NCBI GenBank assembly: GCA_001465935.1 | Contig: LNKV01000007.1 | Span: 868,001-932,000 of the forward strand | Direction: 5' to 3' | Origin: Clarireedia homoeocarpa | Lineage: Eukaryota; Ascomycota; Leotiomycetes; Helotiales; Rutstroemiaceae | DNA: 64,000 nt | Shown here: in pieces, positions 1 to 12,740 of the stretch | Position numbering within the stretch: the stretch's first letter is position 1 | How the letters are laid out: the number at the start of each line of letters is the position of its first letter | The notes under the pieces: model-generated | Databases searched by the model: none | Seen by the model: only the letters and a program-made list of their open reading frames with translations | What the model was told of the DNA's origin: nothing | Position numbers and translations under genes: made by a program

Positions 1-3000
1 GATCATAGACACACCGCTCGGTGAATTAATTAGGTGGGAATAAGAAAAGTTCAACATACCTGGCTATTCGTGCCCATTCCATGAAAGCAGAGGAAACGCA
101 TCTTTGTCTGCCGTGTATCTGTATCGTCTTGTCTCGCTTCCGTCTCAAACTTACGCTTGGTCAGCTTACCCGTATGAAGCAGCTACAGTTGCGATCTTCA
201 GAGGTCTTTTCTTCTTTCTTCGCGTGCTCCGTATGTATGATCGTATCAAGTTGGTGGTCGCTATGCTCTGATTGGAATGATAGGATGGAGGGAGGGCTGG
301 TAATATGCTTAGACTATACACCCCCTGGTAATAATAGTTACTAAAAAGCACAGGGGGCTGGATTGCCAATCCTGGAAGAGCTGTAAATAATAACTCTCTT
401 CTGTATCTAAGGTTCATGCTCAAATGAGGCGTAGTAAGCAATAAATTTCTCTCCATTTTTTGGCTGCTGTGCTACCCCAGTTGTATGAATTGTATGCACA
501 CTGCACGCCCACGGCGTAAAGTGACATCCTGGCTAGGAACCAGAGCAACTTTTTTTAAATAAATTTGCAAGCGCTGCGCTATTTTCAGCAAGGGTGAATG
601 AAGCCTTAATCTACTTTTGGCTCATTCCGCTGCGAAACTTCGGCTAGATGACCCTGAATCTGCTGTAACTCTTCGCTTATTCTTGTGCAGACGTTTGATT
701 TTCTGTCAGGTTGTGTGATAGAATTACGCCTAAAATATTTTTACGGCGGGAATATGCTTATAATTAGGTGGTTGGAGTTGAATATTTTATTTATTTGTTG
801 CTGACTGAACACATGCCATGGGAAATCCTTCCACCCCTCAATCACACACACAGAGATCTTTCGATCTTCCAACGATTACATGTTGTAGTTAGAACGATTC
901 GATTCGCCTGCAGATACGACTCACAGGTCTTCTAGAAGAGATCAACAAAGGAATAACCTGTTTTACGGATCGTTGATGAGTCTTCAATAGCGATAGCCGC
1001 CGGACTACCTCCAACCTACGTACTTCGTATGTTATCTCTTCAATTACTGTACGAAGTACCTTCGTACATTACAGGTATTTTGCCCGTTAGTACATCTTGA
1101 ATCGGTGAGTAGCCAGCGTAGGCTTCATGAATCGTCTTATCAAAATATCTCGTATGAAGTGGTATCATCCGCCCATATACCCAGCGCATTAGTAATAACC
1201 CTGTTCAGCTCTTTCTCATTATAGTCATTGGACCGATGTAACCAGTATTCATGCGGAACCTCTATATGATTTCCATTGTCTCGGGACAGGACAACGACTC
1301 CAAACGCAGAATGACACCACAACCATTTCCGAGGTTACGGCGATACGATGATTCATTCGCACGGTACCCAGAGATAACCTCCAGCCTAAACTCAAGATGC
1401 AGATCCATTCGGGCCATAGTTTCGACACGTTGGCCGGCCCGCACCAACAAGGGTCCTCGTCGAATTTTCGGATGCTCCACCAATCACAGCGCTTATTTAT
1501 ATTAGGACAGCTCTAGGGGTGAAAGAAGTGCGCAGCTTCGATTCAAATCAAGCCATGAACTCACAGACGAAACGAACCAGTTCCCTTTCCCCGTCTTGTC
1601 GACATTATGCGTTCGTTACAGATGTCCGGTAGCAGAACGAATGAAATAGCGTGGTTACATTGCATCGCATTGCATACTTTTAACGTGCGGAAGTACGGCA
1701 CAGATTCCTGATGCAAAAGGAATGAGTTCATTCCTATGCAATCAGCGACTAGTTCAAGCAACTGTGGTTTATTTATTCGGTGGATTGGACCTAGTGCTGT
1801 ACTGCGATCCTTCGGCCTGCGACTAACTATCTATGTAAAGTATGTATTTGAGAGTTGAAATTGCAGTACAGCTACTTCGTACAGTCCAGTCTTCAGAAGC
1901 ATTTTCAAACCTTCGTTCGTTCCGTTTCATTTCCGCTCTTGCACTCTTACGCTCTAATCCATCTACTCCTACACCGATGAACAGTCGTTCGATCAGCTTA
2001 ATAAGAGCGATGGTAATTGCGAGTAGCCTTTTGTACAGCAAGTGCTTACATGAACCCGGATCAATCACTAGTCTTCTGAGAACAAAAGACCTGTAATCTT
2101 ATTGCACATCACGAATCAACGCAACGCAATCCATCATCATTACTTTCGTGCCCTTTCCTTCCGATGATGTTCTTTCTCAAACAAAACAAAACATTCCTGA
2201 TTCCTTAGAAGTTAGACTTTCCTCGATGCATTCAATATTCCGATACGATGCATCATATAGAAACACTGATTTCCTTCCCCCTCATCCATGTGGATAACCC
2301 CATTTTTCTTTTTCTTGCGCTCACTAGAACTCACCAAGGATCGGCCCACGCCATCCCATCCGATCACATCCTAGGGACCCTTTCGTATCCTAAACCCACA
2401 AGAGTCAAACGGTCCGGATCATAAGACTATCGTTGACTAGCGGGAGGGAACTCCCATGGTCTTGACATGTCTTGTAATAAAAATTGGAGAACAAGTAACA
2501 GAAAAAATAAAATAAATAACAAAAAATAACTCTCGGCGCTACCGATTCATTACGGAAAAATATCAATATCAACATGCCAACAAACATACATAAATACTGA
2601 CGTACGTATATGTTGAAATGTACACTGTACGAAATGAAGAAAATGCCGCTACCGGCCACTTTCTATATCGATAGTATGCATGATATGTTCTTGCATACAT
2701 ATATTTATTGGTTCCCAGACTGCTGGGAATCTGCTAATGTCTGGCTGTGCCTTTCTGGGCGGTGACCCCTCCTGCATTGAAGCAAATAGTTTGTATTCGA
2801 GAACGAAGAATATACATTGCAGTGCATGCAAGCGCATGCACAGAGCTACGGTAAAAGTACGGAAGGACCGCTCTGTTGTAAGTCCAATGCTTAGGATAAT
2901 GGCTCTGGAAGATTGGAAATTGGTATTTTGGACTGGAATTGAAAAACGGCTGCGGGCAGCGGTCTGAATCGGGTCAGAGATACTGTGTGTCGGGTTAAGT

Positions 3001-4907
3001 AGTAAAGTGGGGGGTATTTCCTGGTTCATTATGGAATGAAAGCCGGAGCCCGCATTGTTGTGTATGGAGTGCATACATACATGTGAAGAGATTTTCATAC
3101 AGTTCATTTTCTTCTATCTCAGTGGCGGCATAACATCGCATCGGCTACGGCGCTCAAAAGAGGAAGTGCCACGACACAAACTTTAGCAAAGGTTGGGAAA
3201 TTGCAAATCGTCTCGATTGGGGCTTGCATCCACTGATACCAAGTGATTGGTAACATGTGAGATTGGGTGAGGATCGGAAATCTTTGCTAGAGATAGATAT
3301 GCGTGCATACATGAGTTTTCTAGGGCAGGTGACAACTTGCACATGCTGTTACTGTTGGTGGTGGTTGGTGGCTGTTGGTGGTGGTTGTTGGTGGTTGTTG
3401 GTGATTGTTGGTGGTTGTTGGTGGTTGTTGGTGGTTGTCGGTGGTTGCTGGTGGTTGTCGGTGGTTGCTGGTGACTGTTGTAGACGATCTTCGCGGTGGG
3501 GTTCTTTGCTTTGGCTCGGAGAAGTGGTTCTTCGGGGTTAGAGCAAGGTGTACATGAGCGATTTCTGATACCGGCACTGCTTGTGGCAGTTTGCAGTTGG
3601 TTACATCCTTCATCCTCGAAGTGAGAAATCTTTGTTCTTGACGTAACGTCTAGTTGGTTGCATCGGCCGATCTCTTTTCGTCCCAGTCGGCAATTGTATC
3701 CAGTCCACCAGGTGGTACAGGTGTCGTGCTCGATGGAGGAGTTTTGGTGTGCCGTATCCCGAAGTCGGTTGGAACGCTGGCATTAACAGCTTTTGGCTGT
3801 GCAACCTCACGCTCCATGCTCCTCTTTCCGTATGAAGGGTCAAGTTGAGTATACACGGTGAGCACTCGGCGATAATGAGGCCAGTGCGATGAAAGACATG
3901 TATGTACACAACCACAATCTCATGACTCACACCTACATTTCGAGATTTCTGGCCCACATGTTAGCAGCCGAACTTTCAATGTCGAGGTGATATCCGCGAA
4001 ATGGGCATATTATTCTTACATGAAAAATGATACAAATACTAGTATATACAAGTATTTAGGCTTTATATGACTTCAGCTCCAGGTTTGGCTTCGATTGCAG
4101 GTCTAGATCTAAGCTTTCAGCCATGTCATCTCAACCTTGAGATTCCCTGGTGTTCCAGGAATACCTAACAGATCTTAGGATAGCGACATTACTATTCATT
4201 TTGCAAGCTCATCAGATGCAAGATCTATCAATCGTATTGGAAATCTGAAGGATGTCGAATGGAAGTGTATTCATACTATTCTTGCCGCATGATATCTTCG
4301 AAGTGCGCAATGGATCAGCTGCATCTGTATCATGATCATCAATAGATCAAATATGCGAATAACTTCATATATGATTCCAGAAATGATTAGAAAATCGTTT
4401 GCCCAGTTGGAATATTGTCTGCACTACTTGGGATAACTAACTGTAAATACCTGCCTTACTGTGGAGTGTTTCTCGTATCCTCGAGCAGCTCTCCGCTCGT
4501 CAATATCCATTATCCAAGCCTGCTACCCGTCACTAACCAACAGGACATAGAATCAGTATGAGAATGAACAAACTTTACCGAATCCCACTGCATCATAAAA
4601 ATACTTGACTGGAATCAAGCACGCCGTTCATCCATCAGGAGATATATTCACTATCTGATCATCCTCGGCCTTTCAATTCCTTATTGATTCATTTCTCATT
4701 ATACTACTCATATGTCAAATTGTTTAAATAAAATTCAGACACAGAGAACTCATATATACTCATACATGCACTTAGTAGGATAGAGATATGAAAAGCATAT
4801 ATAATAGTTGAAAATAGAATTTTAGATTTGGCGGATCAGTCAATACACATCCTAGGGATGTAATATGCAAACAAATCATCGTAGCTTTCCTTCGACTTCC
4901 ATCAATA
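1..4907. other. Gene-poor intergenic region
   Basis: No convincing gene. Open frames are short, overlap on both strands and lack splice structure or recognisable domains. A GT-rich minisatellite lies near 3355-3480. Around 1020-1060 the words TACTTCGTA and TACGAAGTA form an inverted repeat about 25 bases apart. The last 900 bases are clearly A+T-rich. The reading may miss very short or lineage-specific genes. Confidence 0.6.
3355..3480. repeat. GT-rich minisatellite
   Basis: About 125 bases are built from variants of GGTTGTTGGTG, with occasional GGTTGTCGGTG and GGTTGCTGGTG. The units are degenerate and differ mainly by T/C changes. Both strands read as low-complexity peptide, so open frames across it carry no weight as coding evidence. 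Confidence 0.9.
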
Positions 4908-6692
4908 TCATTTCAATGTAGGCATTCTCAACACCCCCCCTTTCTCCCTCGCCGGCTCACCCCATACCCTTTCCAACACCTCTCCCTTTTTCTTTTCCAA
5001 CACAGCTCTTTTCTTCCTCAACTGCAACCATACCGTTCCCGGCAGCAACAACAAACTAATAATGACCCAACCCAACAGCACGCCGAAATTCTCTCTCAGT
5101 GTATTTTTGGTTCCGTAGATGATCGCTCTCGCTCCCATCATGTCATGTCTTAGAGGCCAGACAATCCCCCATTTGTAGAAATTGCTCAACATCTCCGTGG
5201 GATAGAAGCCCGTTGTGACGTTGGATATCACCCAAAAGACGAAGAAGACAGGTGTGAAAGGCATACCAAGAATGTTGTTGATGTTTTCGATGCAAAGACC
5301 GAATGCCATCATGGATATCCAGGAGAGCATCCAATAAAGTACGTAGCCAGAGCCGCCGTAAAATTTGGAGAATGAGATGTGCCAGACGCAAGAGAGGCAG
5401 AGGTAGAAGAGGGAAAGAAAAAAGTAGACAGTGGGGAGAATTATTATGCGGTATATATAATAAGATCTGGTGGGGATGTTGCCCATGATGGTATCACTGA
5501 GCTTGTCAAACATGAGGACTGAAAGGAAAGAAACGATGATGAGATCTGTTTCCATGTTAGTGGTATTCTCATTAAGTTAAAAGACGCCAGTGGTAATGGA
5601 AAAAGCCTTACAGATGGTTCCAATCTCAGTAGCAGCCTCTGCAGTCGAAGGAATCGCCGGTACCATATTCCTAACAGTGAATCCTACAGCCACCGGATTC
5701 TCCAATTGTCTCTCCAAAGCCATCACATCTGTAGCATTATTCTCTCCATTACTATTGGCTTCCATCAAAGCTTTCTGTTTCTGTTTCGTGAAATCCAGCA
5801 CGAACTGATCTAAAAATGCAATCACCTTCGGGTACACAACTTCCCCTATGACTAAAGCGTTTCTCGCTTCTTCGTAGACCACTTGTATCGCGCCCTTTGG
5901 ATCATACGTCTCAATCTCCCCAGAAAAGGCGGCATTCATCACCTCCGACGCATTGCTGTTGATGATGACTGCAAACCAAAAGTCCTGTCTATGCAGTTTT
6001 CTATACACCTCCTCGACACGGGCATCCATCTCCCCGCCATCCACATTGACCAAACCCAAACTCTTCTTGTAGTCCTTGCTCCGCTCCTTCACTACCATCT
6101 CTTTCAAATGGTCCCCTATTTCCCCGTGATCAAAATCAACCACCGCAATCGTTAACACACGCAGGTTAAACTGTAGCGAGTGATCGCCGCCCCAGTAGAT
6201 TGACATAGTCCCCATAATCGTCATCACAAGCAGTACAAAAAATACCACTAACATCTTAATCCATAGTTTTCTCGCCTCTTTATGATGTGTCGACAATATG
6301 CCTGGCAGTTCGTATTTCACCAGACTCTTCTGCTGGCGAACGGTGAACTGGCCCTCTTCATCAACCCCAGCAGTTGGTGCCAGCGATTCCGCACTGGAAC
6401 CAGCTTCTTGCCGACTTCTGCTAATTGTTGAAAAACGACTTGGTCGAATGCTTAGCGACCAATTCCCAGATCTAGGGTAGTTACGACGAACATGCTCGTG
6501 ACGTTGATTGCCGCTGAAATGAGCAGACTCGGGTAGCGATTCAACAGAGATAAAAAAGGTGGACGAGATGGGCACTCTGAGGTTTCTTTCACCTTCGATC
6601 GATTTAGTGCTGTGATGACTTGAAGAAGCCATTGAAGATTTCTGCCAGCGATAGCGGAATTTTTCTGAAATGGTATGGAGAGGAATGAACAT
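4908..6692 (-). CDS. sng1: SNG1/DUF3533 family membrane protein
   Basis: The product is 572 residues in two exons, 6692-5612 and 5545-4908. The 66-nt intron 5546-5611 has donor GTAAGG, branch ACTAAC and acceptor ACAG, and splicing restores a continuous segment reading TIYLIIVSFL. The first 140 residues are Ser/Arg-rich and probably cytosolic. A membrane helix follows at about 143-166, then a soluble loop of some 190 residues beginning with the family-typical AVVDFDHGE. Around five further helices fill the C-terminal third. This matches DUF3533, whose yeast member Sng1 gives resistance to nitrosoguanidine and affects plasma-membrane lipid asymmetry. The fold resembles ABC-2 permeases without an ATPase, so the transported substrate cannot be read from sequence. 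A second ATG at residue 21 is a possible start. Family assignment is firm; function is inferred. Confidence 0.88.
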
Positions 6693-8285
6693 TGTTTGCT
6701 TGAATCATATCATGACATATCAGAAAATATCATGACAGCATGATTACAGACAAAAGCTATTTTCAGTAAAGACAACTTGAGTTCACGAAGGAGTAAACGA
6801 GCGAACAAAACATCTGGCGTAGGAAGAGAGATATGAGAGATATCAACGCGTAGCAACCATTGCAAACGAAAGATTCCAGCTCCCCCAGCCTTCCACCACG
6901 TCGCGATGTCTCTTTCCTAAAGCTACCCGCATTGCGTGCATGCAGATCACCCAGTTCACAACAAACCGAGCAACAATGCTGCACACACAAGTCATAGGAC
7001 CGACAGCCAGACTGGCAAAGCCGTAAATCTATTGGCAGTTGCTAAGCCGTTGCATGGTATCCCCAGGTTGTTTTCAGCCCCTTTCGAATGTGGGCGTTGA
7101 ATTTGGTGTATCCTAATTAATTATGTCATGCAAGGCGGGGCGTGGCCGCGTGAGAAGAATCCTACCTTACTATCACATCGCTGGAGTCAGAAACACAACA
7201 CATAGATATTTATATCTAGTTATTCAGATCCAGCTTCGATTTGTGAAATTTCGACTGAGAAGTAGGTCTCGCCGATCGAGCAATCAGCGTTCGTTGAAAA
7301 CAGCCCAAACCGTTTGGTGTAAAATAAATTTCCGCGTCTTTCCCGCCGGAGGTCCGTTCTGCGCAGATATGACAGCGCCACAACTGTCAGCACCGAATTG
7401 TTAGCAGCCCGTTTTCAATCTCCGGTAGATGTGTAAGGCATATCATTCGTTTTGTTTCAATTCTATTCTCCGGTATCGTTGATGACAACAATCAGGTTTT
7501 CGGGCAGAAGATGACTCTGTTTCTCATTTCTTCATGAACGCACGTTTCTAGACCTATCAGCATAGCAAAACACACTTTGATAGACACTGACAGGTAGAAG
7601 AAGTGTCTGTTTTCGCTAGCACTTTTTGTTGCCTAGACATCGTTTCAGGAAATGCAACGGAGATATTATTAAATTTTAGTAAGCTGAGCGCCTGCCGTCC
7701 CTACACCTGTGTCCCGCCGTCGAGTGCCCCAACTACCAGCCTGCTATCTCGCCGTTCAAAACGAAATAACTATCCTAGTCCATGTACGGTCATGTACTTA
7801 CCGTACAGACTCTGAAACAGTGGTTTAATGCAAAGTTCCGGCTTTGAGTTGTATCCGGTTTATGGCAGATTGCATCAATATCGCCATATTCTTCTTCAGT
7901 CTGCTAGGAAATGTATGATATCTACCTCGCACATATATATACTGGCTAGGATGACGATATCAGATCGATGCACGATATATTTCCTTGGACATGATAGCCT
8001 CGCAGCCTAAAGATGATGCAAGATGAACGTCATCTGCGTCACATTGTCATGTTTCAGGACCATCTTTCCTCAGCCCCTTTTCCATCATCTAGTAACAGTT
8101 GACTGATTGATGAAGCAATCCCAAGAACGACGCCCGAATACCTGGGAAACTGTTTTTTGTCCGGCGCTAGTCCTCTACAGTGCCTCAAGTTTTAACTCCG
8201 GAGTTGATCTTGTACAATGGAGATTTGTTTCTCGTAAAAGCGTCGTCGTCCAAAAATTGAGCCCATAGCCACTCGTCAAAATTCC
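6693..8285. other. Intergenic, no gene seen
   Basis: About 1.6 kb between the divergent sng1 5' end and the 3' end of the F-box gene. Open frames are short and give no family resemblance. It probably contains the sng1 promoter, but no specific element can be supported. Confidence 0.5.
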
Positions 8286-9047
8286 TCAGCCTTCGCTGTG
8301 GTAAGACATTGATAAGCCAAAATCATGAAAGTCTGATGTCTCTCTGTCGTGAAGGGGAAGTGGCGTAAGTCTTGCCCGAAAATCTAGCTTTTTCCGTGAC
8401 GACCTAGTATCGGATTCCTCAACTTCTGTTCTATTTCTGTGGCCTAGGTTTAGAGATGTCTCCTTGCCGATGAAAGATATGCCTGGGTTTTTGTACGTTG
8501 CAATTTGCTCGCCAAGGAACAAAGTAAGAAGGTGCCTCCAATTCCATTTTATCGCCAATTCAGTAGATTCCGCATATCGAACAATCAAAAATCGCGAATA
8601 TGGCGGAGAGATTGTGAATGGCGAGCGTCCCCAGGCTCGAGTTATCCTTATATCATACATGGGGACATACGTCTTCGACTTCGCGCGAATTGCAAAACAT
8701 TTATGTTGGAAAAAGGCTGGAGTCCCGAGAGCGTTGTAGCCGGTTTCGCCGTTCGGATCCTCTGCCACGGAGGGATGAATCCATCTATGTACCTGGCGCT
8801 CTGTTTGCAGGTGTTCGTCAGTACAATTTGCGGACGTAAAGGGGCATGATTGAAGCTTGTAAATACCAATGGAAATGGAGATATTGGGAATTACTTCTTC
8901 CCAGAAATATCTTTCAATTGAATAACGAGAGGCTCTACAAATATGTCGACTTTGCATCCATAATCTTGGGAAATCCTCATAATCATTTCCGAAGCTGTTG
9001 AAGATTTTGACCCAAAGTTCATCCGGGAGCAAGGGAGAAATATACAT
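8286..9047 (-). CDS. F-box-like protein, single exon
   Basis: A 253-residue intronless frame starting with ATG. Residues 5-40 begin LLPDELWVKIFNSFGND and continue with a Trp/Arg-rich helix. This is the degenerate F-box style common in large helotialean families, where it would recruit Skp1 of an SCF ubiquitin ligase. The central part has an aromatic-rich stretch (WGRSPFTISPPYSRF), and the C-terminus from about 200 is basic and probably disordered. No leucine-rich or WD40 substrate-binding domain is visible, so the target is unknown. A truncated F-box relic or an unrelated hypothetical protein are the alternatives. No intron or broken frame was seen. Confidence 0.65.
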   Translation of the reverse strand: MYISPLLPDELWVKIFNSFGNDYEDFPRLWMQSRHICRASRYSIERYFWEEVIPNISISIGIYKLQSCPFTSANCTDEHLQTERQVHRWIHPSVAEDPNGETGYNALGTPAFFQHKCFAIRAKSKTYVPMYDIRITRAWGRSPFTISPPYSRFLIVRYAESTELAIKWNWRHLLTLFLGEQIATYKNPGISFIGKETSLNLGHRNRTEVEESDTRSSRKKLDFRARLTPLPLHDRETSDFHDFGLSMSYHSEG

Positions 9048-11295
9048 TATGATAAGAGATGATGATAAGGACTTCAGCAGATTGTTGTTGGTAGAGCGAA
9101 AGCGAAGCCTTTCTCATTGACGATCTGAATGATTGATATTGATAGTAGATTTGGCAATGACTTAAAGATTGATATATAAGAGCAGCACAAGAAGCATGCG
9201 CTTCCTATTCAAAAGGGTGAACTACAGAACTTTGCTCTTGCTTGACGTGGTTGGTTGGACCTTGAAGGTATACACCACACCGCTTTGCTCCCCTTATCAC
9301 AATCTGAGTGACCGACCGCGTGGGAAGTTTCCTGTGGGACAACGCGAATCGCATTATGTAAGCCAACACGAAATCGTGTTGAAGTACTAAAACATCACCA
9401 ATTTTGGACTTTAGTTACTGTGGATGGATTTCGTTGTCTCCAGCAGAAGTTTAGTCCGGATATCCGTCATGAAGAATTCTATACTTGACGTTGGGACGCT
9501 ATGAGGATCGATTGGACTGGCAACTTCATGTCCGACGGTCCGACTCTCTTCGCCTGTGGACCAAATCAAGATCTAAGACCGATGTCAGAACCCGGAGATG
9601 ACCTGATCTAGAGTGCCGAAGGTCTCGTTGAAAACAAACTCTTATTCGCCCTTTGGCGACCAGCCTTTTGGGATGAGTAGTTCGATGTCCCAGTCAAGTG
9701 CAAACCGCATCAATGCACGTACGGCTTCTTGCTTAGTGAACAACCTGCTGAGGCAAGTGATGATTTACCAAAAGAAAGGTAGGGAATTAGATTGAGACCC
9801 TTTGTGAAGTGTCTTCTCGTTTCTTATACAACTGGGGAATACGAAGTGGTCCATAAGCGGGATCATTGGGATCAGCCATAACACAACCCGCACAGCATTG
9901 GTCAAGCGGATAAGGGTTATTCTCTGTGCCGGCATTTCATAGCTCGTGCGTGAGAAGGTATAGCTATCATTTCACTATCCGGGATGTTCTATTCCTATGC
10001 GGAATTGGTCCTCTGCTGTCAACCTCAAGATCCAGCCAACAACGCGAAGTCTTGTTTCTTTGGTTAATATGGATTGAAGAATGGCATCATGTTCAAGCTC
10101 CCTAACGCTGATGCCCTCCTTTCATTTGACGCCACTTAGGTCCCTAATATCACGGGCGCACGGCAGTAACCTCTTGTCGTGAAAGACATCAAGCATGGTC
10201 CAACTCACCATCGCTGTGGAGTTTCACTGTTTGACGCTCTCCTGCAGAGTCCAGACTTCAGTCAGATATCGGCCCTGATCATATGGTACCACAAAATCTA
10301 AGCAAATAGGAATCTTTGGTTTTCAGATGCTCCGCGGTCATAGTCAATGCCGTCTATTTTATGCAGATCAACATTGGTTTGCTTCAGATATTTGCTACCC
10401 TTGAACTCACCCTATTCAGGATCATTGCTGCGGATCAGAGTATCATCTGCTCTCAACTCACTTTCCATCGCAAGATCCCATTCATTAAGCATATTGATCA
10501 GGCGGTCATGGTTTTAACAGGTTGACGTTAGCAGACAACGTCGAAACCTCGGAATTAGTCATTTTTCTGACAGTCATCCCAGTGCAAGTGTCGTATATCC
10601 TTTTCTAGTTCCACACTGGTACGTGGCTATGGCTCCCTATAAGTTCCCGAGTCATTATCGCGGTACCTGGAAAGCTCAGGTGACAGCTATCCAGTGGCAC
10701 TACTACGTGTTGTGAGATTCACTTTCTAGACAAGCTATGCATGAAAGACGAAGCTGTAAGAAGTCATCCCACACTTCAAAAGTATTGCAATTTTCTAACT
10801 CCGAGATGGCCGAGCAGCTCAATACTACGTACCATAGCCCTGGGGAATCATTTCGATGCACGGATTCTTCATTCGTTTGCAGCCGGTACCGTGGAATATG
10901 GAACTGCTAATGTCGATGAAGCGGTGCAGAACTTTGGGTGGCCGTTGAGGTGAAAATAAGTTGGCATGTAGAGCAATGTCCTATTATGGTTTGGTGGTCC
11001 ATACGGAGTATCACCATCTCATCCTCAATGCTGACAGCCGATATCTCTTCCCCAGGCTCAGGACAGAGAATGAACAAGTCATAATAATAACATCTTGCTT
11101 TGGGACTGAGAACAGAGAACAAACAATGTTATTTAATTTTTATAAATACTCAACAAACTCCTAGTTCGTCGTTTACTTTCCACTTATCTTCAACCGGCCT
11201 TCCTACCTAGCCGCAAGCGTATGCCATTACAATTTGTCGTCGATCGACATATTTATATCCTCCAAATAGTCAAACCCTGTCTCTGACTTTCAATC
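9048..11295. other. Accessory intergenic region with possible gene relics
   Basis: No intact gene was identified. Two fragments look protein-like. On the minus strand, about 9944-9795 reads NPYPLDQCCAGCVMADP and ends in a stop. On the plus strand, about 10543-10713 includes APYKFPSHYRGTW and follows a possible branch/acceptor (TTTTAACAG) at 10511-10519. Neither joins to a longer frame by obvious splicing. Decayed genes or exons of unannotated genes are both possible. Confidence 0.35.
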
Positions 11296-11550
11296 ATGTG
11301 CTACAAGACCAAGACTATATATCATTGTCTTCATGATGAAATAGAAATAGAAAATTGCTCTACTAATACTGTTCTTGGCCTTGGTTGGGCATCATGCCCA
11401 AAACTTATCTCGTATACCCAATGCTCTCATGAGCCCTGCTACTATTGTAACAAAGAACAAAAAGAGAGAGAAGGAGTACTTGTAGAGAAGGAAGCAGCGA
11501 GATCAGGGGCAAATGTAGAGAAAGCAGAGGAGGAGAGCAGTCAGACCTAG
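11296..11550 (+). CDS. Small cysteine-rich protein
   Basis: An intronless 84-residue frame starting with ATG. The first 52 residues hold regularly placed Cys and His (MCYKTKTIYHCLH, later CP, CSHEPCYYC), and the rest is a charged Glu/Lys tail. Many filamentous fungi encode short proteins opening MCY or MCL, followed by C-x-H and paired cysteines; I recognise the style but not a named domain. The Cys/His spacing suggests metal binding rather than secretion, since there is no signal peptide. It lies isolated upstream of the membrane-anchored gene cluster. It could be spurious because it is short, but the composition change from Cys-rich to charged and the family resemblance favour a real gene. 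Confidence 0.55.
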   Translation: MCYKTKTIYHCLHDEIEIENCSTNTVLGLGWASCPKLISYTQCSHEPCYYCNKEQKEREGVLVEKEAARSGANVEKAEEESSQT

Positions 11551-12740
11551 AGGTATCAAAATGTTTCAATATTTTTTCTGAAGCTTCCAGCTCTCATGTC
11601 TTAAGTTGCTGGAAAGGCAGATAAATAATCAACTCTTATAGTGATTATACACTACAAAAAATGACAATTCTGCGTAGTTTTCCCAATATTAAATTATCAA
11701 AGATCGCCCATGTAGCTAAATTATTATGCTAAACGTTCAAAAACAATATAGCGAAGTAAACTAGAAATTCAGTCTGGAATATACGATGGAGTAGAGACAA
11801 AAAAGACCTCTATAGTCGATTATGTGATATAATATAGTATATGTTTAATGAGTTTTCTGTGAGGAAACACAAAATCAACGAGCTTCATATGACGCCAAAC
11901 CTCTGTGACCTGTCCGTCGAATTCTTCAGTGACTCCTCTAAACAGCAAGGAAGCCAATCCGATTGTGTGAGCTATACAAGCCTATATTTTCTGTACTAAT
12001 TATATAATCGGGCATCCTATATGGGTGGTTGTTGGTTCGCCTCCAAATTCTGGCCCTTGAATTTCTGGGTATCACCGTCACCTATACCACTATATTAGGG
12101 TATGGAATACTGGCTGAATTGGGTCTGATTTTTCCTGACTAAGTGGGAGATCTAAGCTACCTATATGGCCCAGCTCTCCCGTATTGAGGACATCTCCGTA
12201 AGGTGCTAAGGGGCAACGCTGTAGTGAATCACTCATGTAGTACTACGAGAGTGGTTCACCTTATCCGACAGTGGTGTCTTAATTCGAAGCTCCTATATAA
12301 TGATTCAGCCAATACTAGCTGCAAAGCTGGTTGTTTTCTACACCCTGAAGTTAACAGGTGAAGTAGTCTATCAAAACTAGCTCGATACTGCCCTTTGTTT
12401 GAGAAGGACAACCCTAGCTTTGACCTCACCAATAGTGTCATATCTGGGCAGGAATAAAGAAAAATGCGCAACGCAAGGGATAAATGTTTTTATCAGCGAG
12501 TAACACTGCGGGTTGAATAGGAGTAGATTATATGCGAACAATTCTTCAGATCGTTGATATCAAGCTTGAAAAATTCGCTAGTAAGTTGTCTTTACTCTCT
12601 ATCTTCCAGCACTGTAAGCATCGTCTTTGAGTACCTTCACTCATCTATACTATTTAAAAGTTTCTGCACACGTATTCGCGACGAGTTCTCGAGTTTTCAA
12701 ACCGTTTCTGAATTATACGTGGCCCCTTGGGAAGGTAAAA
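11551..12740. other. A+T-rich intergenic
   Basis: No gene was identified. Stops are frequent on both strands, and the first half is very A+T-rich. The spacer may be an old degraded mobile sequence, but no terminal repeats or transposase motifs were found. Confidence 0.5.

Noticed and set aside
1140..1483. Two overlapping minus-strand frames that might be a small gene
   Set aside because: They are in different frames, the upstream one lacks an ATG at its opening, and no splice site joins them convincingly.
11551..12600. RIP-degraded transposon
   Set aside because: A+T-rich but without recognisable terminal repeats, transposase fragments or a measured RIP index; the claim would need computation.
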